Below, piece by piece: positions 32,928 to 41,616 of a stretch of DNA of 62,131 bases (position 1 is the stretch's first letter; every line of letters starts with the position of its first letter). The stretch is from Acidobacteriaceae bacterium. Lineage in GTDB: Bacteria; Acidobacteriota; Terriglobia; Terriglobales; Acidobacteriaceae. The DNA is taken from contig DAIDLI010000213.1 in the NCBI GenBank assembly GCA_027449545.1, forward strand, positions 1-62,131. The letters run 5' to 3'. The translations under genes were made by a program, and so were the position numbers. Below the pieces are notes generated by a model. That model was given only the letters and a program-made list of their open reading frames with translations. It was not told where the DNA came from and did not search any database.

Positions 32928-33719
32928 ATGTTTCGTGCTCTTTACACCGCCGCGAGCGGAATGTCCGCGCAGCAGACCAATCTGGACAACATCGCGAACA
33001 ACTTGGCAAACGCCAACACCAACGGCTTTCAGCAGCGCCAGGTGAACTTCACCGATCTGCTTTACCAGAACGAGGTGATGCCTGGAGCCGCCGCCACGCA
33101 GCAAACCACGGTGAGCTCGGGCCTGCAGCTTGGATTGGGAACTCGACCCAGCGCCACCGAAGTGATCCAAACTCAGGGTGATTTCACGACCACGGGGAAT
33201 CCCCTGGACCTGGCGATCTCGGGAGCTGGATTCTTTCAGGTGCTCCTGCCGAACGGGCAGATCGGCTACACGCGGGACGGCTCGTTTACCACCAATGAGC
33301 AGGGCCAGATTGTGACCGCGAGCGGCAACCCGCTCCAACCGGCCATCACCGTGCCCCCGGATGCGCTCAGCCTGACGGTGGGAAGCGATGGAACGGTGAG
33401 CGTGACCGAGCCGGGGCAGACCGCTGCCACGCAGATTGGAACCATCCAAACGGCGCTCTTCGTGAATCCCGGCGGCCTGAACAGCTCCGGCGCCAATACC
33501 TATCTGGCGACTCAGGCGAGTGGCGAGCCAATCGTCGGAACACCCGGGAGCTCGCAGGGCCTGGGCAGTATCCAGCAAGGCATGCTGGAACAGTCGAATG
33601 TCAGCGTGATCGATCAGTTCGTTGCGATGATCCTGGCGCAGCGTTCCTATGAATCCAATTCGCGCGTCGTCAAGGCAGCCGACCAAATGCTGCAGCAGCT
33701 CAACCAGCTTGCGCAGTAG
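32928..33719 (+). CDS. flgG: FlgG, flagellar distal rod protein
   Basis: 263 residues, the normal length. FRALYTAASGMSAQQTNLDNIANNLANANTNGFQQRQVNFTDLLYQ is the FlgG signature, including the long-rod-type region around residue 40–60. C-terminal MLEQSNVSVIDQFVAMILAQRSYESNSRVVKAADQMLQQLNQL is conserved. Builds the drive shaft that passes through the P and L rings encoded downstream. Confidence 0.98.
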   Translation: MFRALYTAASGMSAQQTNLDNIANNLANANTNGFQQRQVNFTDLLYQNEVMPGAAATQQTTVSSGLQLGLGTRPSATEVIQTQGDFTTTGNPLDLAISGAGFFQVLLPNGQIGYTRDGSFTTNEQGQIVTASGNPLQPAITVPPDALSLTVGSDGTVSVTEPGQTAATQIGTIQTALFVNPGGLNSSGANTYLATQASGEPIVGTPGSSQGLGSIQQGMLEQSNVSVIDQFVAMILAQRSYESNSRVVKAADQMLQQLNQLAQ

Positions 33720-33737
33720 TCGAGATCAGCGAAAGTC

Positions 33738-34295
33738 ATGCTACGAAACGGCATTCTCGGGTTCCTTGTCATGACCTGCCTGGGTGGGTGGGCGCAAGCG
33801 CACGGCGGTGCGCGCTTCCCCATCCGCGCAGCGCAGGTTGCGCAGGTGCTGTCTCGCGCCGGCATGGAAGTTACAGAGCGCCAGGTCCATCTGGGTGCCC
33901 CGATATGGTCGGCAACCCAGACACCTGCCCTGGAGGTGCTGGATGCGCAGGGTTTGGCTGCCGGAGGCCGAGTCTGGATCGAGATCGGCTGTGAGAACCG
34001 GCACGAGTGCCAGCCGTTTTACGTGAGTGTCCCGTGGAAGGGGCCTGTTCCATTGGCAGGCAAGCGAGCTCACGTGGAGAGCCCAGTGCACTCGGCCTCC
34101 TATGTGCCGCCCGTGATTCGACTCGGTGATCATGCCACTCTGGTCGTGGATAGTCCCGGCTTGCACATGGAGATTGCGGTGGTCGCTCTACAGAATGGTG
34201 CGGTTGGCCAGGTCATCCGCCTGGCGACCCCAGACAGAAAGCAGTTCTACCAGGGGCAGGTGGTGAATCAAGTCACGTTGAAGGGAAGCTTTTAG
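33738..34295 (+). CDS. flgA: FlgA, P-ring assembly chaperone
   Basis: 185 residues. Signal peptide (GILGFLVMTCLGGWAQA), then a middle domain and a C-terminal SAF-type domain (RLGDHATLVVDSPGLHMEIAVVALQNGAVGQVIRLATPDRKQFYQGQVVNQVTLKGS). In the periplasm it helps FlgI polymerise around the rod. Sequence is divergent, but the domain pattern and the position between flgG and flgH-flgI are as expected. Confidence 0.92.
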   Translation: MLRNGILGFLVMTCLGGWAQAHGGARFPIRAAQVAQVLSRAGMEVTERQVHLGAPIWSATQTPALEVLDAQGLAAGGRVWIEIGCENRHECQPFYVSVPWKGPVPLAGKRAHVESPVHSASYVPPVIRLGDHATLVVDSPGLHMEIAVVALQNGAVGQVIRLATPDRKQFYQGQVVNQVTLKGSF

Positions 34296-34298
34296 CCT

Positions 34299-35003
34299 AT
34301 GCGCCACGGCCTTTCGTCCCTTCACGTCTGCGTGCTGGTGCTTGGTGTTCTAGCGCCTTTGCAGATGTACGCCAAAGCGAAAAAGAAGGATTCGCAGCAG
34401 CTTCGCGCCGATTACATTGCTCGTATCGAACAGGGCTATGTCGTATCTCCGGAGAGCCACACCACGGGGAGTCTATGGATGGACCATGCTCCCCTGGGCG
34501 ACATTTCCAGTGATTACAAGGCGCATCTGCTCAACGACACCGTCAACATTCAGGTGGCCGTGCAGACCACGGCGGCGCAGTCGGGAACAGTGGATAGCGA
34601 GAGGAGTTTCTCCACCAACTCCGCGCTCACCGGGCTATTTGGCAAGACTCCCGCATCGACCAATCCGCTGCTCTCCGGGCAGTCGGCCTCGGTGCTCAAA
34701 GGGCAGGGGGCCGCGGCATCCAACACCACCTTTACGACCAGCCTCACCGCCAACGTGGTTGCGGTTTTGCCGAATGGCAACATGATCATCGAGGCGCAGC
34801 GCAATATCTTCATGAATAACCAGCACGAAGATCTGATCGTGCGGGGGATGATCCGTCCAGGCGACATTGGGCCCGGCAATGTCGTGCCATCGAGCGCGCT
34901 GAGTGATCTGGAGATTGAGATGAAGGGCAAGGGCATCATAGCGGACGGCGTTCGTCCTCCCAATCGGCTGACGCGAGCATTGTTATGGCTTTTCAATTTC
35001 TAG
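34299..35003 (+). CDS. flgH: FlgH, flagellar L-ring protein (no lipobox seen)
   Basis: 234 residues. Conserved blocks: GSLWMDHAPLGDISSDYKAHLLNDTVNIQV, TSLTANVVAVLPNGNMIIEAQRNIFMNNQHEDLIVRGMIRPGDIGPGNVVPSSALSDLEIEMKGKG. N-terminus has a signal-like hydrophobic stretch, but the only Cys (residue 11, LHVC) is not in a lipobox context. FlgH is normally a lipoprotein in the outer membrane, so this is unusual or another start is used. Confidence 0.95.
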   Translation: MRHGLSSLHVCVLVLGVLAPLQMYAKAKKKDSQQLRADYIARIEQGYVVSPESHTTGSLWMDHAPLGDISSDYKAHLLNDTVNIQVAVQTTAAQSGTVDSERSFSTNSALTGLFGKTPASTNPLLSGQSASVLKGQGAAASNTTFTTSLTANVVAVLPNGNMIIEAQRNIFMNNQHEDLIVRGMIRPGDIGPGNVVPSSALSDLEIEMKGKGIIADGVRPPNRLTRALLWLFNF

Positions 35004-35005
35004 GA

Positions 35006-36160
35006 ATGACAAATTACCGGCTCTCCATTAGCACCGCGGTGATGGCGTGCCTCTTCGGGCTGGCGTCGAGCTGGCGCGCAGAGGCGGCTCCGCTCGATAC
35101 CTCGCAGCCATCGCCCCCGGCGCATAAGGTGTTCTTGCGCGACATCACGCAGATCGAGGGCGTTCGCGACAACCAGCTCGTGGGGTACGGACTGGTGGTT
35201 GGATTGAATCGCACCGGCGACAGCCAGCAGACGTTCTTCACCGTGCAGACGCTGGCCAACAGTTTGCAGCGCATGGGCGTGCAGATTACTCCGGGCATTG
35301 TCATGGTACGGGACGTGGCGGCTGTCTTTGTTACGGCTACTCTGCCACCCTTTGCCCGTCCCGGTATGAAAGTGGACATTACGGCGTCAGCGGTTGGCGA
35401 CGCGACCAGCCTGGCAGGAGGTGTGTTGCTGCTGACCGCGCTGCGGGCATCCAACGGCCAGGTTTATGCCGAAGCCCAGGGGCCGCTGGTGATTGGCGGC
35501 TACTCCGAGCAAATGAATGGAAACATTCAGGCCGTCAACCACACCACGGTAGGCAGGATCGCGGAAGGGGCTACGGTGGAGCGGGATGCGGCTGTGGATC
35601 TCAGCCAGTTCCACACGCTCTCTTTCCTGCTGCAGAATGCCGATTACACGGCGGCCACCGACGTAGCCAAGGTGATCAACCAGGCGTTTGCAAAAAAAGT
35701 GGCTACGGCTTTGGATAGCCGCTGCATCGATGTCAATGTAGCCGCCACCGGGATGGCTTCTATTCCGGGGCTCATCGCGCGCGTGCAGGGGCTCGAAATC
35801 AATTTCCAGCCACCGGCACGCGTGGTCATCAACGAGCGTACGGGAACGGTGGTCATGGGAGGAGATGTGCGGCTCTCCGCAGTTTCGATCATCCACGGAA
35901 ATCTCTCCGTGAATGTCGTGACGGTTCCGCTTGTATCCCAGCCGCCCCCGTTCTCCAACGGAACGACCACGACGGTGAATCAGACGACCGTCAACATTAC
36001 CGATGCGCCGGCAAAATCCATTCGTCTGGCGGCTGGAGCGAACATCGACGAGCTGATCCGCAGCCTTCACGCGGTGGGCGCCACGGCGCACGACGTGATT
36101 GCCATTCTGGAGGCCATCAAGGCGGCCGGAGGTCTGCAAGCAGACGTGGAGGTGATCTAA
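35006..36160 (+). CDS. flgI: FlgI, flagellar P-ring protein
   Basis: 384 residues from this ATG; a second ATG at 34985 in the same frame would overlap flgH by 19 bases. The signal peptide (MTNYRLSISTAVMACLFGLASSWRAEA) fits the later start better. Family sequence follows: VFLRDITQIEGVRDNQLVGYGLVVGLNRTGDSQQTFFTVQTLANSLQRMGV, and the C-terminal AGANIDELIRSLHAVGATAHDVIAILEAIKAAGGLQADVEVI. Forms the bushing in the peptidoglycan layer. Confidence 0.97.
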   Translation: MTNYRLSISTAVMACLFGLASSWRAEAAPLDTSQPSPPAHKVFLRDITQIEGVRDNQLVGYGLVVGLNRTGDSQQTFFTVQTLANSLQRMGVQITPGIVMVRDVAAVFVTATLPPFARPGMKVDITASAVGDATSLAGGVLLLTALRASNGQVYAEAQGPLVIGGYSEQMNGNIQAVNHTTVGRIAEGATVERDAAVDLSQFHTLSFLLQNADYTAATDVAKVINQAFAKKVATALDSRCIDVNVAATGMASIPGLIARVQGLEINFQPPARVVINERTGTVVMGGDVRLSAVSIIHGNLSVNVVTVPLVSQPPPFSNGTTTTVNQTTVNITDAPAKSIRLAAGANIDELIRSLHAVGATAHDVIAILEAIKAAGGLQADVEVI

Positions 36161-36586
36161 ATGAATATTCCGGCGCTTTCCCAGCCTCTGCATCAACCGG
36201 GCCATGCGATAGGGAAGGATACGGCAGCTTCAAGCGCCACGTCAGCCGCAGACGATCGCAAGATCGACAAATCCTCCAAGGACTTTGAGGCGCTGCTCCT
36301 GACCCAGTGGCTGGAGAAGGCGTACCAGAGTTTCGGTGCGCTTCCGGGAGGTGACGAGGGCGATGAACTGAGCTCCGGGAGCCAGCAGTTCCAGGGCATT
36401 GCGATGCAGGGATTGGCCACCGCAATCGCCGAGGGCGGCGGAATCGGCATCGCGAAGATCATGGCAGGCGCGTTGCACAAGGCGCGGCATGGCAAGGACG
36501 TTCCGGATCCGGCCAAGTCAATTTCACCCCTGGGGCCCGATATTTCTCCGGCCAGCATTGAAATCAACAGCCCGGATGGCCGATAG
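36161..36586 (+). CDS. flgJ: FlgJ rod-binding domain protein (no muramidase domain)
   Basis: 141 residues. Rod-binding domain only: SSKDFEALLLTQWLEKAYQSFG, then QQFQGIAMQGLATAIAEGGGIGIAKIM. The peptidoglycan hydrolase domain found in enteric FlgJ is absent, as in many other phyla. It starts right after the flgI stop. Its last codons overlap the flgM promoter, and its stop codon forms the end of that promoter's -10. Confidence 0.93.
   Translation: MNIPALSQPLHQPGHAIGKDTAASSATSAADDRKIDKSSKDFEALLLTQWLEKAYQSFGALPGGDEGDELSSGSQQFQGIAMQGLATAIAEGGGIGIAKIMAGALHKARHGKDVPDPAKSISPLGPDISPASIEINSPDGR
36558..36586 (+). promoter_or_regulatory. Sigma-28 promoter for flgM-flgN-flgK-flgL
   Basis: TTGAAA (36558–36563), 15 bases, GCCGATAG (36579–36586). 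This is the best match to the local consensus, set inside the 3' end of flgJ, 26 bases before the flgM ATG. Confidence 0.75.
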
Positions 36587-36612
36587 AAGGAAGGCTGAAA
36601 TAGGAGGATGGC

Positions 36613-36894
36613 ATGAAGATCGATCTCAACAATTCTGCCCAGTTGCCGGCAAACGACTGGTCTGCTCAAAAGGCCCATCCATCCAATGGGTTGGCGTCTC
36701 AAGGGCTTGCGGAAGATCGCGTGACGCTTAGCTCCCTTGACGGCACGGCGGCGGCGCTCGCGGCCCGCGCCATGAGCACCCCACAGATCCGGCAGGACAA
36801 GGTCGGCGCTCTGCGCCAGGCAATCAGCAACGGTTCCTATCAGCTCGATCCAGCCAAGATCGCTCACGCTATCTCGGCGGACGAGAGCCACTAG
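36613..36894 (+). CDS. flgM: FlgM, anti-sigma-28 factor
   Basis: 93 residues, the usual size. Holds FliA inactive until the hook is complete and is then exported. The C-terminal half contains the FliA-binding region: IRQDKVGALRQAISNGSYQLDPAKIAHAI, where KV..L...I..G.Y.xD..kIA is diagnostic. AGGAGG stands 5 bases before the ATG. Its own FliA promoter gives a negative feedback loop. Confidence 0.95.
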   Translation: MKIDLNNSAQLPANDWSAQKAHPSNGLASQGLAEDRVTLSSLDGTAAALAARAMSTPQIRQDKVGALRQAISNGSYQLDPAKIAHAISADESH

Positions 36895-36902
36895 AGGCCG
36901 CC

Positions 36903-37340
36903 TTGCATTCAGCGGCGAGCTTTTCAGGCATCCCGTCCCAGGCTGCATCCGCTGCCGATCAAAATGCCGCCTACGTGGCCAAGCTGCGCGCACTAGCCGC
37001 CGAGATCTCTCTGGCCATCGAGGCGATCGCTGCCAACCAGCCTGCGGCTCTCCTGGAAAGCACCCGCCGCCAGGAGGTTCTCTCCGCGGAACTGGCAGCA
37101 TTTTGCGAAGCCCTCGGCGCCGTGCGTGCCTCGGGTTTTGCACTCAGCCCTGCCCGGGTAGCGGAGATGCGCAATGCAGAACGGTCGCTCCGCGATGCTC
37201 TCGATTGCTATGCCGTCCTGGTGCAGCGCTCCGGAAGGTCGTTGGCGATGCTGGCAAGACTGCATAGCAGCTACGCGGCGTCCTATCCGGGAACGGCGCA
37301 AGCCAATCGGACGCCCAGGACCTGGTCCTGTGAGGGATGA
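36903..37340 (+). CDS. flgN: FlgN-like chaperone for hook-associated proteins
   Basis: 145 residues, TTG start. All-helical pattern, Ala/Glu/Leu-rich (KLRALAAEISLAIEAIAANQPAALLESTRRQEVLSAELAAF), the character of FlgN, which binds FlgK and FlgL before export. The family is weakly conserved; the call depends on size, helicity and position between flgM and flgK. Confidence 0.75.
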   Translation: MHSAASFSGIPSQAASAADQNAAYVAKLRALAAEISLAIEAIAANQPAALLESTRRQEVLSAELAAFCEALGAVRASGFALSPARVAEMRNAERSLRDALDCYAVLVQRSGRSLAMLARLHSSYAASYPGTAQANRTPRTWSCEG

Positions 37341-37343
37341 CGC

Positions 37344-38720
37344 ATGTCTCTGACCAGCTCTCTGTCCATTGCCGCGCAGTCGCTGTCCAATGCCACTGCG
37401 GTGCTGCAGTCCATCAATAACAACATTTCCAACGCCAATACGCCGGGATACAGCCGCGAGGTGGCGCAGTTCCAGTCCGCCCCCACCGATCCGGGTGCCG
37501 GCCCACAGCCGGGCAATGGAGCGGTTCTCCAGGGCTTTCAGAGCATTCGCGACGAACTGCTTCAGACCCAGATCCAGAATGAGACGCAGGCGCAGGGGCA
37601 GGCCAATGCGGAGCTCACGTCTTTGCAGCAGATTCAACCGCTGTTTACGACGTCAACCGGCGACATTGGCACGGAGATGTCGAACTTCTTCACCAGCATG
37701 TCGTCCCTCTCGGCCGAACCGGATAATAGCGCCGCTCGCCAGGCGGTGATGACCGCCGGGCAGAATCTCACCTATGCGTTCAACACTGTCTCGCAGCATC
37801 TTACCCAGCTCCAGTCGGGCCTTAACACGCAGGTCACGCAGGATGTGAGCCAGATCAATCAGATCACGGCGCAGATCGCAGTCTTGAATCCCCAGATCGC
37901 CGCTCTCCAAGCCCAGGGCAAAGACGCCGGAAGCTTGCAGGACCAGCGCGATCAACTGGTGGTGCAGCTTTCAGGTCTGGCGGGAGTCTCCGTCACCAAC
38001 ACGGAAAGCGGAATCACGGTCAGCATCGGGGATGGAACGCCGCTGGTCGTTGGCTCCAAGAGCTTCGCTCTGCAAAGCCGGGCAGGCACCGCGGGGATGC
38101 AGCAGATCCTCGATGCCAGCGGCAATGTTATCGATCCTTCGCCCCAGGGAGGTGATCTCGGTGGCACCTTGCAGGCCCGCGATCAATCCATTCCGGCGGT
38201 CCTCAATGGCCTCGATACCCTGGCCTATCAGTTCGCCACTGCTTTCAATGCTGCGCAAGCGAGCGGCTACGACCAAAACGGCAATCCGGGCCAGCCGTTC
38301 TTCAACGTTCTGTCTACGCCGTCCGGAGCGGCGGGCAGCATCAGCGTTGCCATCTCCGACCCTGCATTGATCGCCGCGAGTTCCGATGGTTCGCCGGGAA
38401 GCAACGGCAACGTCGCGAATCTTACCGCCGTTCAGACCACGGTTCTGCCTTCCGGCCAGACGCCCACGGATGCCTATGCCGGTCTGGTGTTCCAGGTGGG
38501 GTCGATGGCGGCTGAAGCGAACACCCAGTCAAGTGCCACCGCCGCCAGCCTGCGGCAACTGAATGACCAGTTAAATTCCGTTTCCGGTGTCTCGGTCGAC
38601 CAGGAGACAACCAATCTCATTACCTACCAGCAGGCCTACGAGGCCGCTGCTCGGGTTATCACCACCGTCCAGTCGCTCTTTCAGGTGACGATGTCGATGG
38701 GAACGGCCGCTGCCGCATAG
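37344..38720 (+). CDS. flgK: FlgK, hook-filament junction protein 1
   Basis: 458 residues. N-terminal signature SLSIAAQSLSNATAVLQSINNNISNANTPGYSREVAQFQSAP and C-terminal DQETTNLITYQQAYEAAARVITTVQSLFQVTM. Central domain of normal size (FFTSMSSLSAEPDNSAARQAVM near 130). Forms the first junction ring between hook and filament. Runs with flgM-flgN and flgL. Confidence 0.97.
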   Translation: MSLTSSLSIAAQSLSNATAVLQSINNNISNANTPGYSREVAQFQSAPTDPGAGPQPGNGAVLQGFQSIRDELLQTQIQNETQAQGQANAELTSLQQIQPLFTTSTGDIGTEMSNFFTSMSSLSAEPDNSAARQAVMTAGQNLTYAFNTVSQHLTQLQSGLNTQVTQDVSQINQITAQIAVLNPQIAALQAQGKDAGSLQDQRDQLVVQLSGLAGVSVTNTESGITVSIGDGTPLVVGSKSFALQSRAGTAGMQQILDASGNVIDPSPQGGDLGGTLQARDQSIPAVLNGLDTLAYQFATAFNAAQASGYDQNGNPGQPFFNVLSTPSGAAGSISVAISDPALIAASSDGSPGSNGNVANLTAVQTTVLPSGQTPTDAYAGLVFQVGSMAAEANTQSSATAASLRQLNDQLNSVSGVSVDQETTNLITYQQAYEAAARVITTVQSLFQVTMSMGTAAAA

Positions 38721-38750
38721 CAGTTGGATCTTGTGTGAGAGGGAGATGCC

Positions 38751-39947
38751 GTGCGCGTAACCACGATGATGCCCGACGTGCAGTATGAAATGCAGCAGGC
38801 GCAGCAGGCGCTGGCCACCGCGACTCAGCAACTCTCTACCGGTCTGCGCGTGAATCAGCCCTCCGACGATCCTGCCGCCGCCGCTGAAATGGTGCAGTCT
38901 CTCGCTTCATCGGCGCGTGTGGATCAATATACGAGCAATATCACCGCGGCTCTTTCCCAGATGCAAACCGCCGATTCGGCGATCGCTTCCATGGTTTCGT
39001 ACATGAACCGGGCCATCACCATCGGAACGGCGAGCGCCAACCAAATTGAATCCGCGGGAGACCAGCAAGCGGCGGCCAATGAAGTAGCCGGCATTTTGTC
39101 CGGGGTTGTGGCGCTCGGTAATACGAATTTCCAGGGCCGCTTTGTCTTTGGCGGTTCCGAAACTTCCATCAATCCGTTCGCGCCTGCCAGTACCAGCTAT
39201 ACATTGGCGGCGGGATCGGGGCCGGTTTCGGCCTCCACCGCACTGACCGCAGGCTCCCTTACCACAATCAGCGACGCATCCACAGGAAAGACCTTCACGT
39301 TCAAAGCCGCAGCGGGCGATACCATCGCAACGCTTCAGTCCGCCATCGCCAGCGCAGCTTCGTCCGGGACGCTCAACTCCACCCTGACGGCTACGATCAA
39401 TGCTTCCGGTCAACTGGAAATTTCCACTAGCAGCGCCAACGCAGGTGTAGTGGTCACGTCAACCGATCCCACGCTTACGGCGAGCGCAGTGACTGGAACC
39501 GCTGTGGCCAATAGCTATGCCTACGTGGGCAATAGCACGGTGAACCAGGTGCAAGTCGGCGATCCCACGCTGATCGATGCCAATATTCCTGGCGATCAGC
39601 TCCTGGGTTCGGGAACGGGCGTTCTGTCTTCGCTGAGCGGTCTTATCTCGGCTCTTCAGAGCGGATCCACGAGCCAGATCACTACCGCAACCTCTGCGGT
39701 TTCCGCGGCGCTCACCAAGCTCGACCAGACCCGCGTCCCGCTGGACAACAATATGAACCGGCTCAACGCGCAGGAATCGTTTCTCAATCAGGAGAAGCTT
39801 TCGCTTAGCAGCCGTCAGAATTCGCTCGTTGGCATCAGCACGGCCGAGGCAGCCACTAATCTGTCCCAGGCTGAGCTCACGAACAATACGGTCTTGGCTG
39901 CAGCCGCAAAAGTATTGCCGCAGACCCTCCTCGATTACCTGAAATAA
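38751..39947 (+). CDS. flgL: FlgL, hook-filament junction protein 3
   Basis: 398 residues, GTG start with GGGAG upstream. N-terminal flagellin-like helix VQYEMQQAQQALATATQQLSTGLRVNQPSDDPAAAAEM and C-terminal flagellin-like helix (LNAQESFLNQEKLSLSSRQNSLVGISTAEAATNLSQAELTNNTVLAAAAKVLPQTLLDYL) mark the family. The middle (about 140–280) is Ser/Thr/Ala-rich and variable. FlgL joins FlgK to the filament. Confidence 0.95.
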   Translation: MRVTTMMPDVQYEMQQAQQALATATQQLSTGLRVNQPSDDPAAAAEMVQSLASSARVDQYTSNITAALSQMQTADSAIASMVSYMNRAITIGTASANQIESAGDQQAAANEVAGILSGVVALGNTNFQGRFVFGGSETSINPFAPASTSYTLAAGSGPVSASTALTAGSLTTISDASTGKTFTFKAAAGDTIATLQSAIASAASSGTLNSTLTATINASGQLEISTSSANAGVVVTSTDPTLTASAVTGTAVANSYAYVGNSTVNQVQVGDPTLIDANIPGDQLLGSGTGVLSSLSGLISALQSGSTSQITTATSAVSAALTKLDQTRVPLDNNMNRLNAQESFLNQEKLSLSSRQNSLVGISTAEAATNLSQAELTNNTVLAAAAKVLPQTLLDYLK

Positions 39948-40115
39948 CATCGGATGCCTCCCTCTTGTTCGGTTCCGCGCCCGCTCTGTTCTTCTCTGCG
40001 TTGGGCCGTCCTGCGCCCGGCATGGAATCGCGCGGCGATGCGGATTCTGCAATGCCGTGCGTGTGTGCTTCTCTTCGCAAGCGCGCCGGATCTTCCAACT
40101 TTCTTCTCACCCAGA

Positions 40116-40144
40116 TTGAAATCCTCTGGGGGACAGGTCGATAG
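40116..40144 (+). promoter_or_regulatory. Sigma-28 promoter for flagellin
   Basis: TTGAAA (40116–40121), 15 bases, GTCGATAG (40137–40144). It leaves an untranslated leader of about 100 bases before fliC. The gap 39948–40252 shows no other gene or repeat, and no clear terminator for flgL. Confidence 0.72.
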
Positions 40145-40252
40145 AGTGTCTGCCCGAAACGACCTCCTTCTCGGAAACAGGAGCCTCGAAGCAGGCCCGA
40201 CAAACGCAGCCGAGTGCAGGCGTACGTTGGCAAAGCAAAGGAGCTTGACACT

Positions 40253-41482
40253 ATGTCACTGTCTATTCTGAACAACATCTCCTCCCTGACGGCGGAGAAT
40301 GCGCTGTCCAACACGCAGGCCTCTCTGCAGAAGACCCTCACTCAACTGTCTACGGGCCTGCGCATCAACTCCGGCGCGGACGATGCTGCCGGCCTCTCCA
40401 TCGCCAACGGGCTGCAAGCCAACATCGCGGCTCTCACCCAGTCCCAGCTCAACGCCTCTAACGGCATCGGTTTGTTTCAGACCGCCGACGGCGCGCTGTC
40501 GCAGGTGACCTCGTTGCTCAACCGCGCGGTTACGCTGGCCACCGAGGCCTCCAACTCCACGCTGAACACCTCGGGGAGCCAGGCACAGGCGCTGGACACG
40601 GAGTTCCAGTCCATTCTGAGCACCGTCAATACCATCGGCAGCACGACCGAGTTCAACGGTCAGTCGGTGTTCACCAACTCCTCAGTCTCGATCGCTATGT
40701 CGGATGGAACTTCGACCGGCAACATGACGGTTTCGAAGACGATCGGTGCGTTGACCACGGGCGGCCTGGGCCTGGGGAACGGTACCAGCCTGGGCACGGC
40801 GACGTTGAGCGCCTCCGGTGCGCCTGCGAACGGCGACACAGTTACGGTGGGCGGCACAACCTACAAGTTCGTCACTTCTGTTGCCGGTGACACAACCGCG
40901 AATGACGTGCAAATCGGAGGCACCGCGGCCGCCAGCTTGCAGAACTTGGCCGACGCAGTGAACGGCGTGTCGAGCGGCGCGGGCAGCGAATATACCTCCA
41001 CCACCAATGCCAATGCCAATGTGAACGCTCTGGCTGTGCAAGGGACAGACCTCACGTTCCAGGCGAAGAACTCGAGCGTCTCCGGCGCCCTCGCGAGCGT
41101 CACCGTGACGCCCGCAGGAGCCACCTCGACCCTCTCGTTTATCAACAACGAAACGACCCTGTCGGCAGGCAACGGCGGAACCGTCAACCTGCTGACCACC
41201 ACTGCGGCGGCCTCTGCCCTGACGGCTCTTACCACTGCAATCAGCACCATTGCCGGCCAGCGGGGCACGGTGGGCGCGGCCGTCAACCAACTGCAGTCGG
41301 CCTCCAACATCATGAACACGCAGGTGCAGAACCTGCAGGGCGCGGAAAACAGCGTCATGAACGCCGACATCGGCAAGACCGTCGCCAACATGACCCAGTA
41401 CAACGTGCTGCAGTCCACCGGTATGTCGGCCCTGCAGCAGTCCAACCAGGCGCAGCAGGCGGTTCTGAAGCTGCTCCAGTAG
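40253..41482 (+). CDS. fliC: Flagellin, the filament subunit
   Basis: 409 residues. D0/D1 helices at both ends are fully conserved: SLSILNNISSLTAENALSNTQASLQKTLTQLSTGLRINSGADDAAGLSIANGLQ at the N-terminus and QRGTVGAAVNQLQSASNIMNTQVQNLQGAENSVMNADIGKTVANMTQYNVLQSTGMSALQQSNQAQQAVLKLLQ at the end. A small variable centre (about 155–320), Ser/Thr/Gly-rich, carries a surface domain. AAGGAG lies nine bases upstream of the ATG. A FliA promoter and a terminator bracket the gene, so it is a single-gene unit. Confidence 0.98.
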   Translation: MSLSILNNISSLTAENALSNTQASLQKTLTQLSTGLRINSGADDAAGLSIANGLQANIAALTQSQLNASNGIGLFQTADGALSQVTSLLNRAVTLATEASNSTLNTSGSQAQALDTEFQSILSTVNTIGSTTEFNGQSVFTNSSVSIAMSDGTSTGNMTVSKTIGALTTGGLGLGNGTSLGTATLSASGAPANGDTVTVGGTTYKFVTSVAGDTTANDVQIGGTAAASLQNLADAVNGVSSGAGSEYTSTTNANANVNALAVQGTDLTFQAKNSSVSGALASVTVTPAGATSTLSFINNETTLSAGNGGTVNLLTTTAAASALTALTTAISTIAGQRGTVGAAVNQLQSASNIMNTQVQNLQGAENSVMNADIGKTVANMTQYNVLQSTGMSALQQSNQAQQAVLKLLQ

Positions 41483-41504
41483 TAGCTGGCCTGCTGAATA
41501 ACTC

Positions 41505-41540
41505 AAGCGGGGGCACGGAATATCACCGTGCCTCCGCTTT
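41505..41540 (+). terminator. Rho-independent terminator of fliC
   Basis: AAGCGGGGGCACGG (41505–41518) and CCGTGCCTCCGCTT (41526–41539) form a 14-position stem with one mismatch-like G·T, loop of 7. The closing T run is short (CTTTG), but the stem is strong and lies 22 bases after the stop. Confidence 0.75.
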
Positions 41541-41616
41541 GACCTAACCGCTCCCTCCGGAGTACGAAGCGGGGGTGCTGGGGGCGGTTCTTCATTCCGC
41601 AGGAAAGGCAAGAGCG

